From Gordionus sp. m RMFG-2023 (taxonomy: Eukaryota; Nematomorpha; Gordioida; Chordodea; Parachordodidae): DNA of 64,000 nt. A program made the position numbers and the translations under genes. The notes beneath the pieces are model-generated. The model saw only the letters and a program-made list of their open reading frames with translations. It was not told the DNA's origin and did no database searches. Below are positions 1 through 12,020 of this stretch, in pieces. The stretch is from assembly GCF_954871325.1 (NCBI RefSeq), contig NC_088777.1, forward strand, positions 31,907,366-31,971,365, read 5' to 3'. Each line of letters begins with the position of its first letter. Position 1 is the stretch's first letter.

Positions 1-421
1 ATTTCAAAATAATAATAATCTTTAAGAAAATGTTTTCACTGACAAGCGTCAAAAAATTAGATATACAAATAGGATAAGTCCTATTCTGAAATATCATAAC
101 AAAATATTGAGGCATTAAATATAATATTAGATATATCGGAATCAGCAGAAAAGTCTAAAATTATGCCTTTACTTTATAGGGGTCATGAAAATAAGTAGTT
201 CGCCATCATCGGCCATTTTTTATTTACCGAGACTCGGGGTGTACCAAACTGCTATATCGGAATGAACTCTTATAATTTTCTGAAACAATGCTAAAAATAT
301 CGTACTAAATATATATTTCTGAACCAGTATAAAATAAATTGTAATTAAAGTCCATAAGTTTGATAAGTATGACTTTTCCTTGGGAGATTTTAAGCGGTGA
401 TTTAAATTTCGCAGCTGATAT
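1..421. other. AT-rich sequence, nothing identified
   Basis: I see no exon-like stretch, repeat or terminal inverted repeat here. It may be intron of the minus-strand EHMT-type gene whose exons begin at 4449, since the ankyrin and SET exons would be expected at lower coordinates. Confidence 0.3.
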
Positions 422-1157
422 TAGAGGTCTACATTGGCCAGGTTTTTCGCCCACCCATACTTTAAATTGACATGATAGGGTTTTTAAAATATTTTCAACA
501 TTGGGTGGGTGGCTTGCGTGTTAAAAATTTTTTTAACGTAATGGGCGGGCGTGGGCGAGTAAATTTTTGATATTTTTCAGGCGAAATAAGCAGAACAGAC
601 TTCAATTTATTAAAAATAATAGTTTTATTTCATAATATTGCATATTATATACGTTTAATTAAAAATACATTTAAATAAATAAATAAAGAGCCAAACCAGC
701 CATTAAAATACTCTTTAACACTAGGCGGTAGGGCGGGTTAAGCAAAATTTATAGATAAATGGGCGGGCGTTTAAAAAAATTATAAGTGAGCAGATAAGCG
801 GGTTAAATAAATAAAACAACGAGTGGGCGGGCTTTTTGGCTAAAACCCGCCAATTGCAAACCTTTAGTTGATATATCCTTTCACATTAAATGTTGATAAG
901 TTTGTTTTTTTTAAAACTTAATATTTGATTTTTTGTTGCTGAATATATTTAATTCTAAAAATTAAAATCAGGGTTATCTAGCTAATCAATTGCCATTTCA
1001 AATATAGTTAATTTACCAAAGGGCGGATAAAAAAATTTGAAAATATGGGCGGGCGGGTGGGTAGGTAGGAGGGTTAAGAAATTTAAACAATGGGCGGGCG
1101 GGTTAAAGAAATTTTAAATTTTTGTTCAAAAACAAACTAAAGAAAAATCATAATAAA

Positions 1158-1925
1158 TTAAATGATCAATAATAATATTTCTTTTTTTATAATACCAATC
1201 GTTTTTTTAAGTGAAGAGCACTTTACTAGTTTTTCTACATCTTTATCTAATTGTTTCCAACATATATAATGTCTCGTAATGGATTTCATTGATGTAATAC
1301 CCGGATGTCCCGTATGCAATATATGTAAACTCTTTTTTGAAGTGAGTACGAAATGATTAATCTGCCATTTCAAAATAAAATACCGTCATCATTTTCTATT
1401 TCATCTATTCTTGTTCTAAAAGCTTGTAATTCTGGTGCTTGATTTTGTATATTTTTACCATTTATAAATATTTTTACTTTCTTAAAATTGGATCTTTTGC
1501 GGTTTCCTCTCTAAGTTCTTTTCTTTCTAGAGTTAATGTGTCATAAGTAAGATTTCTTATATATTTCACTGTTTTATTTTCGCTTGTTATTCTATCATCA
1601 TTTTTCTCTATTGGGTTTCGCGATAAAGCATCTGCAGTTATATTATTAGCGCCATTCTTGTACATTATATCATAATCATTGCAGATAATTTATAAGCCCA
1701 AAGTAATAATCTTTGGTTTGTTAATGAGCTTAAATCTCTGCTATTACCAGGTTTGTGGTGTTTTCGTATTTTAAATTTTGGTCCATACAAATAGTTATGA
1801 AATTTTTCTGCGCCGTTTATTATTGCTTTTGCTCTGTCTATTGTAGAATAACTCTTTTCAGCGTCTTGTAAAATTCTTGAGGTGTAAGCTATTGGAAATT
1901 CGTTATCATTATCATATTTTTGCAT
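1158..1925 (-). mobile_element. Ty3/gypsy-type LTR retrotransposon fossil (pol fragment)
   Basis: Minus-strand peptide fragments resemble the RNase H end (NNITADALSRNP), the RNase H core (PIAYTSRILQDAEKSYST) and the integrase zinc-binding region (HTGHPGITSMKSITRHYIC) of Ty3/gypsy pol. The copy is broken in several places and has no visible LTRs. Part of the integrase-side sequence recurs inverted at about 2055-2106, so the locus was rearranged after insertion. It lies inside a hAT-like element (422-2655). An old fossil; family assignment rests on motif recognition only. Confidence 0.6.
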
Positions 1926-2129
1926 ACAGCTTCAAATCCTTGGTTAGATGCATTTGTTTCTAATATTAACTCGAGGTCCGGTTTGTAACTCTATACTTTT
2001 TATTCTGTTACTATTCCGAATATCATGAAAACGATTACAAAAATAGCATGGTATTTTATTTTGGAATGGCAGATTAATCATTCCGTACTCACTTCAAAAA
2101 AGTTGCATACCGGATCTCACTTGAGGAAG

Positions 2130-2350
2130 AGGATATATTTCAAACGGATATCCTACTTTGGTGGAAACGACAAGAAAGAGATTTGCCAAGGTTATCAAGA
2201 TTAGCAAGAAAGAGATTTGCCAAAGCTATCAAGATTAGCAAGAAAGAGTTGCCAAAGCTATCAAGATTAGCAAGAAAGAGATTTGCCAAAGCTATCAAGA
2301 TTAGCAAGAAAAATATTGGCAATTCCTGCAACTAGTGCTTCTTCTGATAT
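2130..2350 (+). pseudogene. hAT transposase C-terminal remnant with 34-base tandem repeat
   Basis: Plus-strand reading gives WWKRQERDLPRLSRLARK, then ILAIPATSASS after the repeat. This is the start of the hAT C-terminal dimerisation domain (WW...FP.L..LA...L.IPATSASSERVFS). Between the two halves a 34-base unit, CAAGAAAGAGATTTGCCAAG plus 14 more bases, is present about four times at 2171-2306; one copy is two bases short. Thirty-four is not a multiple of three, so the repeat breaks the reading frame and arose after the copy died, or killed it. The remnant belongs to the 422-2655 element by position. Confidence 0.6.
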
Positions 2351-2655
2351 CAATTTTATATTTATATTTTTTTCATAAATATTTTATTTGATCAAATAAA
2401 TTGTCCATAATTTTAATTGATTATTTTTTTTATTAAATTTATTTACTAAATTATAAACTTTTTGTAAGGTGTAATGCTGAAATATTTTTATTAAATACTT
2501 AAAAAATTGAAAGAACGGCCATAATTAAATTTCATAAGCGAGCTTGGGTTAAAAAAATTTTATAAATAATGGGCGGGCGGGTAAAAATTTTTAGACTAAT
2601 AGGCGGGCGGGCGTGTAAGGAACTTTAGACAAATGGGTGGGGTTGCAGAACTCTA

Positions 2656-3039
2656 GATCAAATACTCTAAAATGTTATTTTTTATATTTTTGCTTAAATA
2701 TATATCATAATTATTATGTATTTTTTTAAATATCTGTTTATCATAATTTTATATTATATATCGTTTCATAATAATTAATTGTTAATATGTATATTTTAAA
2801 TATTTAAATGCATAATAATTATAATATAATATCAAAAATTTTGATTAATTTATCTTGGAATTTTTGGAAAATAATAAAAAATTTTCATAAATAATATTTT
2901 GCAATGTGATTTATCCAAAAATATGTTTTTTAAAAATTAATATATCGAAGTCGATTCTATTTTTTAAAATTTATTTATTTTTAAGATAAATTTTTGAAAA
3001 TATAGAAGTGAAGGTTACAGATATTTTACATAAAGCTTC
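2656..3039. other. AT-rich sequence, nothing identified
   Basis: Very AT-rich with no recognisable coding or repeat structure. It may include the unresolved left end of the hAT at 3040-4005. Confidence 0.25.
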
Positions 3040-4005
3040 CCATTTATAACTATTGTCTCAGATAAGTGGAGCAATACCCAAAGAAAGCATTATAAATTAT
3101 ATGGCAATGACACAGGTTCCTGTATTTTATAAGTTTTTTAAATACCATGAAAAATCGCCATAAGGAAGATTATATTCCCCAGCAATAAATATAATCGAAG
3201 AATTAAATCTTAAAAAAGTGTATTCTTTGGTTAAGGATAATGCGGCTAATATGAAAGCTGCTTATCGACCTATGACCATATTCAATTTTTTAAAATTAAC
3301 ATATACCAAGTGCAGTATTTTCTCTGCAATAAATATAAATTTAAAAATGAGCTTTAAAAGCGTTCTTCATTAAGGAATTTTTTGTGAGATGAAGAACAAT
3401 TCTGGATGAAAAATTTAAAGATTTTAAATATACTTAAACTACTAAGTCATTGTTGATAATTTAATAAAAAATGAGATATTCTCTTTAGAACAACATAATC
3501 GTGCTAAATCCCAATATTTTCTCCATTAGAAGAAGAAAAATTATAAATAAGTTTGAAATAAATAAAAATGATCTAAATACAACTTGTCATAATGCTGCCT
3601 ACTTAAAGTTCTTCAATATTATGGACGGCACCTTACCAATAATGAATTCGAAAGCTTGTGATATGATAAAAAAACTAAGAATTCTGCAAAATGGTGATAA
3701 TCACGTCATCTTAGGTGATATAAAAAAAATTCGCTGTAAATGCGGTATATTTGATAAACAAAATAAGTGGAAGAAAATCAATAACCATTAATCAGATTTC
3801 GGCATCAAGCTAGTTAAAGGGATTTTGTACACTTTGCCCTTTAGGGAAAGTAGCAAATATCTTATTATCCTTTCAAGTTCAACTTTTGCAGAAAAAAATT
3901 GGTCCGCTCGAATAATATTCACACAAAGAGCAGAAATCAATTGAAAACTTTGACTAGGAAAATTAGTTAACGTTTATCATAATTTACGAATTAAAAACAT
4001 TTTAA
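3040..4005 (+). pseudogene. Broken hAT transposase (DUF659 type)
   Basis: Plus-strand fragments in several frames follow the order of a DUF659-type hAT transposase. They are a SGAIPKESIINYMAMTQVPV-like segment near 3060, a VKDNAANMKAAYRPM-like segment near 3230, an open stretch at 3501-3791 (HNAAYL, then CGIFDKQNKWKK), and a C-terminal SSSTFAEKNWSA...IFTQ segment near 3870-3930. The last is the usual SS...ER.WS hAT C-terminal motif. Stops and frameshifts between the pieces show it is dead. I could not find its terminal repeats. It lies downstream of the EHMT exons on that gene's strand and so is probably in an intron. Confidence 0.55.
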
Positions 4006-4448
4006 AAAATGATTATTCCATTTTAAAATTGGGGGAGATTTTCAGTTGTGGGAGTTTTGCGGGAGAGAGATCGTTGTGTGTTGTGTGTTGACTAAAAAAT
4101 TGAGAGAGGCTCTCGCTGATGGGGGGAGACCTGGCCATGCAATTCCATTATGATGACAAATGGACACTATGTTTTTGAAAAATTCACTTGTTTAAAAAGG
4201 GACAATGTGTGACTAAAAAGGCGACAATAAATTACAAAATTTCAAAACCTGAAAAAAACTTTATATTTTTTTCTAAAACCTTTTTTAATTTTAAACTACT
4301 GAACCATATCCAAACCGTAACCTTTATAAATAACGGTTCGGGTCCCTGTTTACCGAAGCTTGGCATATAAAAACTAAATGAATGTTAAATAAACGGTTCA
4401 AAGCATAAAATAAGAATTGAAAACATAATAACTTTAAAATTATTTTAC
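4006..4448. other. Non-coding stretch, possible hAT end
   Basis: It contains a locally G-rich segment (about 4030-4130, GGGGGAGATTTTC to GGGGGGAGACC) unlike its AT-rich surroundings. This could be the right end of the preceding hAT. No matching left end was found. Confidence 0.25.
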
Positions 4449-5836
4449 TTGGGCACTGGTAACAAATGTTCGATTTTGACCATATTTACGGGCAACTTTA
4501 TGGTTATCTTTGAAGCTATCAGGCTTAGTAACTTCCAACAATGAGGGCAATGAATTTGATCATTATTTTCTTGAACTTTTTCGCCTTTATCTTCTTTTTG
4601 ATTATTATTCGAGCCATTGCTGTTTGAATCGCTTTTAGTAGCTTTGCGAGAGACTAGAATTCATTTTTTTTTAAATTTAATTTAATGTTTGCAATTATTT
4701 CTCTCTTGTTTTCTTTTCCTTTATTTATTAACAATGATTTTAAGTCATTTAATTCATCAATATAATATAACTATAAAGTGACGCCTGTACAGATTTATAT
4801 ATAAACAGTTAAAGTATTAAATTTTTACTGGTTTTTCTTATGCATATTTTTTATAAATATCGATAACCATTAATGTATTGTACATTGATACATTTACTTT
4901 AAAAAAAATGATTACAATTATGGTAACCTAACCATAAAATATATCTCCAAAAATTTAAATTTCAAAATTGAAGATTTACTATAAAAAAAATGAAATCTCG
5001 AAATATATTCATTTACCTTGTGTGCTTAAGTCTCCTAAATTTTCATTTGATCGTTCGATATCATCCTGGAATTTAGTTTGGGAGTAAACAGTAGCGCAAT
5101 AGACGTGGGAGAGGTGCAAAATTCTCTTTTCTTTCAATTTTTTTTCGTCACTTAGTTCGTTAATATCTATCAAAGGAGCCATAGGGATATTGTTGAAGCA
5201 AACCAAAAATTCGCCCTATACAGAGTATACATTCAGATTATATTTAATTTTTTTTAAAAAATTATTTACCTGAGTGCAAAAAACTCCACAAATTGGACAA
5301 CAATGATGGTGTTTAAGTCTTTTCTTATGAACTTGACACATGTAGGAAAACATTATTTTTGGGGCCGGACGACACATTTCAATGAGGTTTACGGGATTTA
5401 AGCATCCCACAAGCTTTTATAATAAAATGAACGTGTCTTTATGTATTATATATTTATATATATACTGATAACAATATTAATAATTTATTATGTTCAAATC
5501 TTAATAAAACCTATATATGTATATTGATAATGTTTCATATAGCCAAATAAAGATTTATTTACTAAATAATTTTTTAAAAATATGAAAATATATATTTATT
5601 TTAAAAATGTGTTTCTTAGGTTCCAATTTTTTTAGTTCTAGTGTTTTAATAGTTTTTTTACCTATAAAAATTCAAATATTATAATAATTTTTAACCTGGT
5701 GTAATAATTTCAATAATTTTACTTTGTCATCCACACTATCTTTGGCTTGGCAGAGATTCGGTTTTTTAAAATAAGGATTTTTAATGGCAGGAAAAGTACA
5801 GGTACATAGAGGGGCTAATAATTCTTTCTCTGATAC
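4449..5836 (-). CDS. EHMT: EHMT/G9a-type histone H3K9 methyltransferase, four internal exons
   Basis: G9a/GLP enzymes methylate lysine 9 of histone H3 in the nucleus and repress transcription. Four minus-strand exons join in phase: 5696-5836, 5270-5413, 5017-5215 and 4449-4653, with GT donors (GTTAAA, GTAAAT, GTAAAT, GTAAAA) and AG acceptors. The product (about 230 residues) carries LCTC, NLCQAKDSVDD, GCLNPV...MCRPAPK, CQVHKKRLKHHHCCPICGVF followed by CTQG, and later HCPHCWK. Spacing and residues match the cysteine-rich region of G9a (LCSC...KCMATESVD...HHCCPGCGYFCTAG...CPHCGE) that precedes the ankyrin repeats. Ankyrin and SET exons were not found and should lie at lower coordinates or beyond the window. 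Only the acceptor at 5836 is weak. The symbol names the family, not a proven orthologue. Confidence 0.78.
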
Positions 5837-6349
5837 CTTTATTATTAGATAAGATATATAATGATTCCAAAAAAATTGCAGAAATCAGCTTATTTTTTAT
5901 TATATCCCTGCAAGTAAAAAATGGGTTCCAGCTTATTAATAGATTTTAAAAATTGGGTCTACTTCCAAAAAATTGAACAAATTTGTCTCTTTTTTGTTAA
6001 ATGTTTTCAATCCAGAACCGGTATCATATTTTCTATATTTAGATCCAACCGATTTAATTAAACTGTTCTTTTTTCAAAAATATATTAAGGTATTTATTTT
6101 TAAAAGTGAAAATATAAAAGAAAAAGTAATTTTTTATATTTGTTTAAAATTTAATGTGGAATTAATAAGCAAAGTACGTATCATTACAACAAAGAAATAC
6201 AATTTTCATATTTTTTAAGTAATTTAAACTGTCGATTACTAATTTGTTGAAGATAACCCGGCCTAACATAAAATCTAAGGCATCGTATGTCCTGAATCCG
6301 GAAGGCGTCTTTCTACTTCTTTCCAAAACCCCCTTTCTAACTTTTCTAG
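5837..6349. other. Putative intron, nothing firm
   Basis: Sequence upstream of the first EHMT exon seen here. A strong-looking acceptor (TTTTTACTTGCAG on the minus strand, near 5910) leads into a frame that closes quickly, so it was not used. A 63-codon minus-strand open frame at 6162-6353 has no recognisable similarity. Confidence 0.25.
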
Positions 6350-8560
6350 TCACATAACACTACTACCCGTTCAATAACACCTACATACCTATCTCATCAT
6401 ATACATTTATTCCCCTACCACCTGCCACTCGTGTCATTATCAACATCCTAAAATCTGAAACTCCCCTTATCCCTAAAATTAATAAAGGTTCTAGAGTACA
6501 AGTAGCCAAAGTCCTTTCCACCTGTCCTCTTATTAAATAACTTTTCCTCTCTTGATTATTGGCTCAAACTTTTTCCATTTTCCTTCACCACCCTCCAATC
6601 TCCATACCCAGAAATCCAGATATCTTTAACCCAACAAATCAAAGAGGCAACCTTACATCCCCTCACCCTTATAACTACTGCAACCCCTCATAAAAACCAA
6701 GCTTTTTAGCCTCCAATTAAAGGCCAAGATAATTTCTAACAATATAAATATTAAATATCGCTCCTGCTATTCTTTGCCATATTATCTCAAATTCAACAAT
6801 TATTTACTTTCATCATAAGATGGGATCCAACAAGGCGATCCTTTGGTTCGCTACTTTTCTGCATAGGCATTAACGAAATGGTCAAAAATATTAGCGCCTA
6901 TTGTAATCTTCCATTGCACACCTGGTACATCTATGATGGAATAATCTGTGGCTCCCCTAAAAAGTCGTAAAGAAACTAGTCATCATTAAAACACACTCCT
7001 AAACAATTGGACTTTCACTTAACGAAAAGAAACCTTAGACCTGCAAAATATCCCATTCATCCTTAACTTCCACATAACAGAACTCTCGTCCCATACTCAT
7101 CTTGGCTCCCCAGTTGGTGGTTTAAAATCCATCAATCACTTCTTCATAACTAATCCTTCATCTAGCCTACTTCATTTTAAAACATCTCCAAGCATCACCC
7201 TCCTCATCAAGCTTCTATCTTCTCAAAACTTTTATTATATTCCGAAAATTCTTCGTCATTCGATCTTCCTCAATTTTCAAATTTCCTGATTCATTAAAAT
7301 AATCTGAAACTTGTGTAAATCTCCCATTGAAAATATCCTTACTTTCCGATTTAATCATAACTCAATGTAAACTTCAAAAATGCCAGCTTACCTTCTCTCT
7401 AACCCATTCTATCAATGGATTCGTCGATTTCCGGTTATAGTTTCTGGTAACCATACACTCCACCAACCGATTTGCTGGCTGATGAGCTATGATTTGCTAT
7501 TGGATTACGGCTCAACTGAGAGATTGTTATGTCAAAGTCGTTTTCCATAGCCCACCAAATGTAACATCATTTTGTGCTCTTAAATCTGCAGGTATTCCCT
7601 CTATACTAGAACCAACTAGCATATTTAGAACCGATGGAAAATAACCTGAATGTCCTTAATTTCTTGTTAAGGGGTTTAGTTTCTGGTTTAGGACTTCAAC
7701 TGTATTGATCCAAATGTACCATCCAACCACAACATCGATGCTCTGGCCCTTGCAGAAACCTTAAAAATCACCAAATACATCTCTCAAAACTTCTTACTCG
7801 TTCACACCAATTGTCTGTTTTCTAACTCATTCACACCAATTGTCTGCTCTATTCTTACCATTTTTGGCAGCAATGCTTAATACTTTGGGATTAGGGAGAT
7901 GGATTCGTGAAAAGATTGATCAGCCTAAGGAATCTCTTTTTTTACAACAAAAGCTTGCTACCACAAATAGGTTCAAACTAGAGATCTGCAAAAGTAGGCC
8001 GGACCCATTATTTTTAAAAAAATCGGGTTTGGACTGGGTCAGGCCTAATATTTTTTAAAAAAATTTGGGCCGGGTCGAATCGGGCCTTGAAAATTTTTTT
8101 AATCTAAATTTATCAATTTTATATTGAATTTTTTATGTAAAATAAAAATATTTGATTTTATTCATAGAAACTAGATGACATATAACATATGTCTTTTATT
8201 TTGAATAATTATAAAAATTAATATCTATATTTAAATAAATTCGGGCCGGGTAGGACCAGTAAATTTTTTTTTTAAATTTCAAGTTCGGGCTTGGCCGGCA
8301 AAACTTTTTTAAAAAAAATTAGGGGCTCGGGCCAGGCCGGCAAACTTTTGTAAGAAAAATTTTGAGCCGGGCCGGATTCAAAAAATTAGGCCCAATGCAG
8401 ATCACTAGTTACAACCATATTTCTTCCATCAACTGATCGTCCATGCCTCCTTATAATTTCTTTCTTCCATTCAATCACCTGAACCTGAACTGAATCTCTA
8501 AAAACGTCTATAAACCGTGTTGAACCACTTGATATTTTAAATCTTTTAAAGATGATTAAT
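6350..8560 (+). mobile_element. Broken LINE (YLDDG-type reverse transcriptase), split by a MITE
   Basis: The composition shifts to C-rich compared with its neighbours. In the plus strand near 6815-6955, fragments read QQGDPLV...LFCIGINEMVKNIS and then HTWYIYDGIICGSP. These match the QQGDPLGP...LF and YLDDG core of a non-LTR reverse transcriptase. Weaker matching fragments continue to about 7900 (NPFYQWIRRFPVIVSGN). A 429-base GC-rich MITE interrupts the tail at 7979-8407. Many stops and shifts show it is long dead. I cannot place the clade. The aspartate pair of the YLDD motif is altered. Confidence 0.45.
7979..8407. mobile_element. hAT MITE with GGCCCGG-type arrays
   Basis: The ends are TAGAGATCTGCA and, inverted, TAGTGATCTGCA. 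Flanking octamers GTTCAAAC (7971-7978) and GTTACAAC (8408-8415) agree at six of eight bases, as expected for an eroded hAT duplication. The body is alternating GC blocks (GGCCGGACCC, GGGCCGGGTC, GGGCCAGGCCGGC) and poly-A/T. No coding sequence. It is inserted in the LINE remnant at 6350-8560. Confidence 0.7.
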
Positions 8561-9107
8561 AATCAATTATGGCTAAAAAGTATCAGTAATTATTATTATA
8601 TTTTTTCTATATCACTATTTCACAGTGCTAGCTACCCAATGCAAATAGAAGAGTTCTAAGCGTAAAATTCATTATCTCTCCTTACAGATATAATTTGACA
8701 AAAAAGAATCATGTATTTTAGTTGCATATGGCTAAATATTATTAGAGAACAGTGATAAATTTTAAAAAATCCTTTTATTACATATCCTAATACCCTTGAT
8801 TGCTGTCTGAATTGGTTATATTGAAACCAAACCAATATATTATTTTTACTGAGCCTAAATCTTTATTTGAAGCTAAACCTGAACCAATAATTCTTACTGT
8901 GGATACTTGCTATTAGGAGTTTTCCCACATAATTTTTATTGGAAATCATTAGGTCCAATTATTATAAGCCTTTGGCTGTTACATTTTTATAAAAATAATA
9001 ATGGTTTTCATTTTTTTATATAAAATATGTTTTTTCTAAAATATTGGATTATAGTCAATATTTTAAAAAATTATTAACTTTTGCTTATTTTTTTAAAAAT
9101 TATGTTT
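8561..9107. other. AT-rich sequence, nothing identified
   Basis: No exon, repeat or element end recognised between the LINE remnant and the hAT at 9116. Confidence 0.25.
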
Positions 9108-10835
9108 ATAGTGATTAGGCCTATTCAAAAATAATTCGAATATTGAATACGAATAATAAATTATTTGTTTTATCTGAATACGAATAATCATTTATTCGAT
9201 TCGAATAAAACGAATTATACGTAATATTTAATAAATTGTTTAATAAATCTAACATTTGTCATTTCTATTCGTTGACCTGCCAATCTGACAGGTGATGTGT
9301 TTGTGTTTTTAAAAATTCTAGCACAAATTTAAAAATTTCTAGTGAAAATTTAAATTTTTATTTGCCATATTTTTTGCATCTCACGAAAAATTTATTTTTT
9401 GAATCTCATAATAAATTGTATTAAAAATTACATAAACCAGAGATATATAAAAATATATTACATCTCTACAATAATTATTGTTAGCTAGCCTAGTTAGAGG
9501 AGAATTCTTCTGATGAAATTATGCTTGATGTTGAAGATGAGAAATTTCCTCACAAAAGAGAGCAATCATATGGGATCAATAACAAATCCTTAAAGACGGT
9601 GAAAAGGCTGCTTGCAATCATTGCAAGAGTATTATAAAATGTAAAGGCAAAACAACATATCCTCTTATTAATCATTATTATAGGTTTCATTCACACCTTA
9701 GTAAAAAAAAATAATAAAATTGACATTTTTTTAAAGTCTACACCAAATTCTTCAAAAAAAAATTAATTTTAAGAATAATTTATTAAAATAATTGATAAAT
9801 AATAATATACTTTTAAAATTATTAATTCAAATGATTTTAAAAATTTTATAAGTGATCTTGATTGTTTTGTAAAATCAATATGCTCCAATACTCTTTTAAA
9901 TTGCACATGTATAATATATTTGCAGAAAAAGAACAGTTGGTAAAGGAAAAATATATAAAAATAAAAGTCAAATTAATTTTTCATCTGACATTTGGACTAG
10001 CAACTCAGGTTCCTTTTTTAGGGCTAACAGCCCATTTTATTGATGATAATTTTAAAATAAATAAGATAATTTTGGATGTCAGTCCATTAAATGAAACATA
10101 TTCAGGTGAAAATATATTTAAAGCCTTTGTTAAAATAATTAAAAATTATAATTTAGAGAATAAAATTTTTTATATAACTTTAGATAATGCAACTAATAAT
10201 AAAACATTTATTGATACATTTTCTTTAAAATATCCATTAATAAAAATAGGGCACATCCGATGCTTTGCCCATGTAATTAATTCAATATCCAAAGAAATTT
10301 TAAAAATTTTAGATCCTTTAATTCTAAAACTAAGAAACATTATTAGAATGATTCGTATGTGGTGGAAGGCAAATGCATATCAGATCCCCATACTCTCAAA
10401 AATGGCAAGGGATTATCTATCTATACAAGGAATATCATCCGCTTGTGAAAGGCTTTTCTCAGTTGGAACTAATTTATTGTCAAAAAACCGCATGTCATAT
10501 AAGGAAGAAAATAAAAGAAAAACTCTTTGCCTTAAAAATTGGCTTAAATTATAAATTAAATTAATAATATATTTTAATTTTTTTTATAACTTGATTATAT
10601 ATTTTTATTATCAGATTATTGATTACATATTATTATAATTTTTTCTGTTTAAAATCAAATTTGTAATAAAAAAATTTGTCAATATATTTGAGTATGATTT
10701 ACTTTATTAAAAAAATTAATTTGAATTATTTGAATAATTCGAATTGAATACAAATAGTAGATTTTATTATTTGTACAAAATATGAATAATGCACTATTCG
10801 ATTCGAATTCATTTTTGAATAGGCCTAATAGTGAT
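9108..10835. mobile_element. hAT DNA transposon with exact 8-base TSD
   Basis: The element proper is 9116-10827. Its ends are TAGGCCTATTCAAAAATAAT and, inverted, TAGGCCTATTCAAAAATGAA. Both sides carry the duplication ATAGTGAT (9108-9115 and 10828-10835). Inside each end the motif GAATACGAATAA or ATTCGAATT is repeated several times, a subterminal array. The transposase frame inside is on the plus strand. The exact TSD suggests a fairly young insertion, although the transposase is broken and a middle section is missing. Confidence 0.88.
9520..10554 (+). pseudogene. hAT transposase, BED finger to C-terminal domain, broken
   Basis: Near 9565-9700 the plus strand encodes a BED-type zinc finger pattern (CNHCKSIIKCKGKTTYPLI, then H...FHSH), split by a frameshift. 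An open frame at 9862-10554 (230 codons) follows. It contains a catalytic-core segment (ITLDNATNNKTFIDTF...HIRCFAHVIN), then an abrupt junction near 10340 to the C-terminal WW region and hAT dimerisation motif (IQGISSACERLFSVGTNLLS, then KNRM). The part between the C.H motif and the WW region is shorter than in full-length hATs, so an internal deletion is likely. It was mobilised within the 9116-10827 element. Function lost, by inference. Confidence 0.75.
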
Positions 10836-10853
10836 ATATTGTATACTGGGAAT

Positions 10854-10874
10854 GGGGGGGGGGGGGGGGGGGGG
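10854..10874. repeat. Poly-G run of 21
   Basis: An uninterrupted run of 21 G just outside the hAT TSD, in otherwise AT-rich DNA. Run length may be a sequencing estimate. Confidence 0.8.
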
Positions 10875-11110
10875 ATTTTTATTAACTTAAAATGATATTA
10901 ACAAGAACCGGAAAATTTTTTAGGGCCTGGTTATACCTATGTATTAAATGATATTAATGGGAAATAAATAAAATATATAAGTAAATGGATGTTATGGTGC
11001 ATTGTGGGTGATTAGGCATATGTTTGTATTTTTTAAGGTCAGATAATCATACCATTTTTTGGCCTTGTCCTATACTTCTCTGATTAATTGAAGTGTTAAA
11101 TAATATATAT

Positions 11111-11816
11111 AAATTCAACAGAGTTGTTAAAGTATCTAGATATAAAAATGTAGTATCTGTATCTAGATAGATTTTTTAGAAAGGTATCTGTATCTAGATA
11201 TTTTTTTAGAGGTATCTGTATATGTTTTTCGATACTTTTTAAGATACATGTTATATACCCCTTTTTTTATTATAAATAAAAATATTTGACTGTAAAATTT
11301 ATTTTATTTCATATGAGCTTATAATATAAATAAATATATATATATTATATATTAATATTTATTAATACTATAATAAAGAATTATATATACATAAAATATT
11401 AAAACTTATATATAAAAAATATATATAAATATTCATTAATTTAAATATTATGTCCGAGTTTATCAATAAACCATACAAATTTTAATATTACAATATGGAA
11501 ATGGTAAATTTTATTTTATAACTAAATTTTTAAGTTTATATATTTATTTAGATCTATATCGATGAAAAAGAGGAAGCAACAACAAGTTCTATTGCTTTAC
11601 CATGACCTTTTCACAATATAATATTAATTTAGGTTTATGCAAACCTATAAGAGCATAATAAAAAATTGTATCTGTATACAGATACATTTAATTAAAAATT
11701 GTATCTGTATCTTGATAACTTTTTAGACGCTGTATCTGTATCTAGATAACTTTTGAGACTATGTATCTGTATCTAGATCCATTTAAAAAGTATCTTTTAA
11801 CAACTCTGAAATTCAA
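11111..11816. mobile_element. hAT MITE with GTATCTGTATCTAGATA subterminal repeats
   Basis: The element is 11119-11808, with ends CAGAGTTGTTAAAGTATC and, inverted, CAGAGTTGTTAAAAGATAC. Both flanks carry AAATTCAA exactly (11111-11118 and 11809-11816). The motif GTATCTGTATCTAGAT is repeated about three times inside each end in inverted orientation. The centre is AT-rich without coding potential. A classic non-autonomous hAT with iterated subterminal motifs. Confidence 0.88.
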
Positions 11817-12020
11817 TAATAATTGATTTAAAATATAATAACATGCAACATAACAATTTTATTAAATTAAATATTACTTGAAATTTGTCATCTTTTTCAG
11901 TTTTAAAAATGGAATTAAAATTTTATATATTAATAATATAGCTTACATTTTTGTTCATTGGTATTATGTCCATCCTAAGCAATATTATATAAACATTTTT
12001 ATATGGAAAATTATAATAAC

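Larger units (their letters stand above)
422..2655. mobile_element. Degraded hAT element with GGGCGGGC subterminal arrays
   Basis: The ends TAGAGGTCTACA (422) and, on the other strand, TAGAGTTCTGCA (ending 2655) match as hAT-like terminal inverted repeats. They resemble the TAGAGATCTGCA ends of the smaller element at 7979-8407. Arrays of GGGCGGGC separated by A/T stretches lie inside both ends (about 440-870, 1020-1110 and 2565-2645). A hAT C-terminal transposase remnant sits near the right end on the plus strand, and a gypsy-type fossil lies in the middle. Flanking octamers agree at only five of eight bases, so the insertion is old or the ends are misassigned. Old hAT composite, by inference. 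Confidence 0.5.

Noticed and set aside
2140-2331. Minus-strand 63-codon frame with repeated LILIALANLFLANLD
   Set aside because: Antisense of the 34-base tandem repeat in the hAT remnant; not a leucine-repeat protein.
4186-4370. Plus-strand 60-codon frame near a CGGTTCGGGTCCCTG segment
   Set aside because: It looked like a hAT end, but no partner end or TSD could be found.
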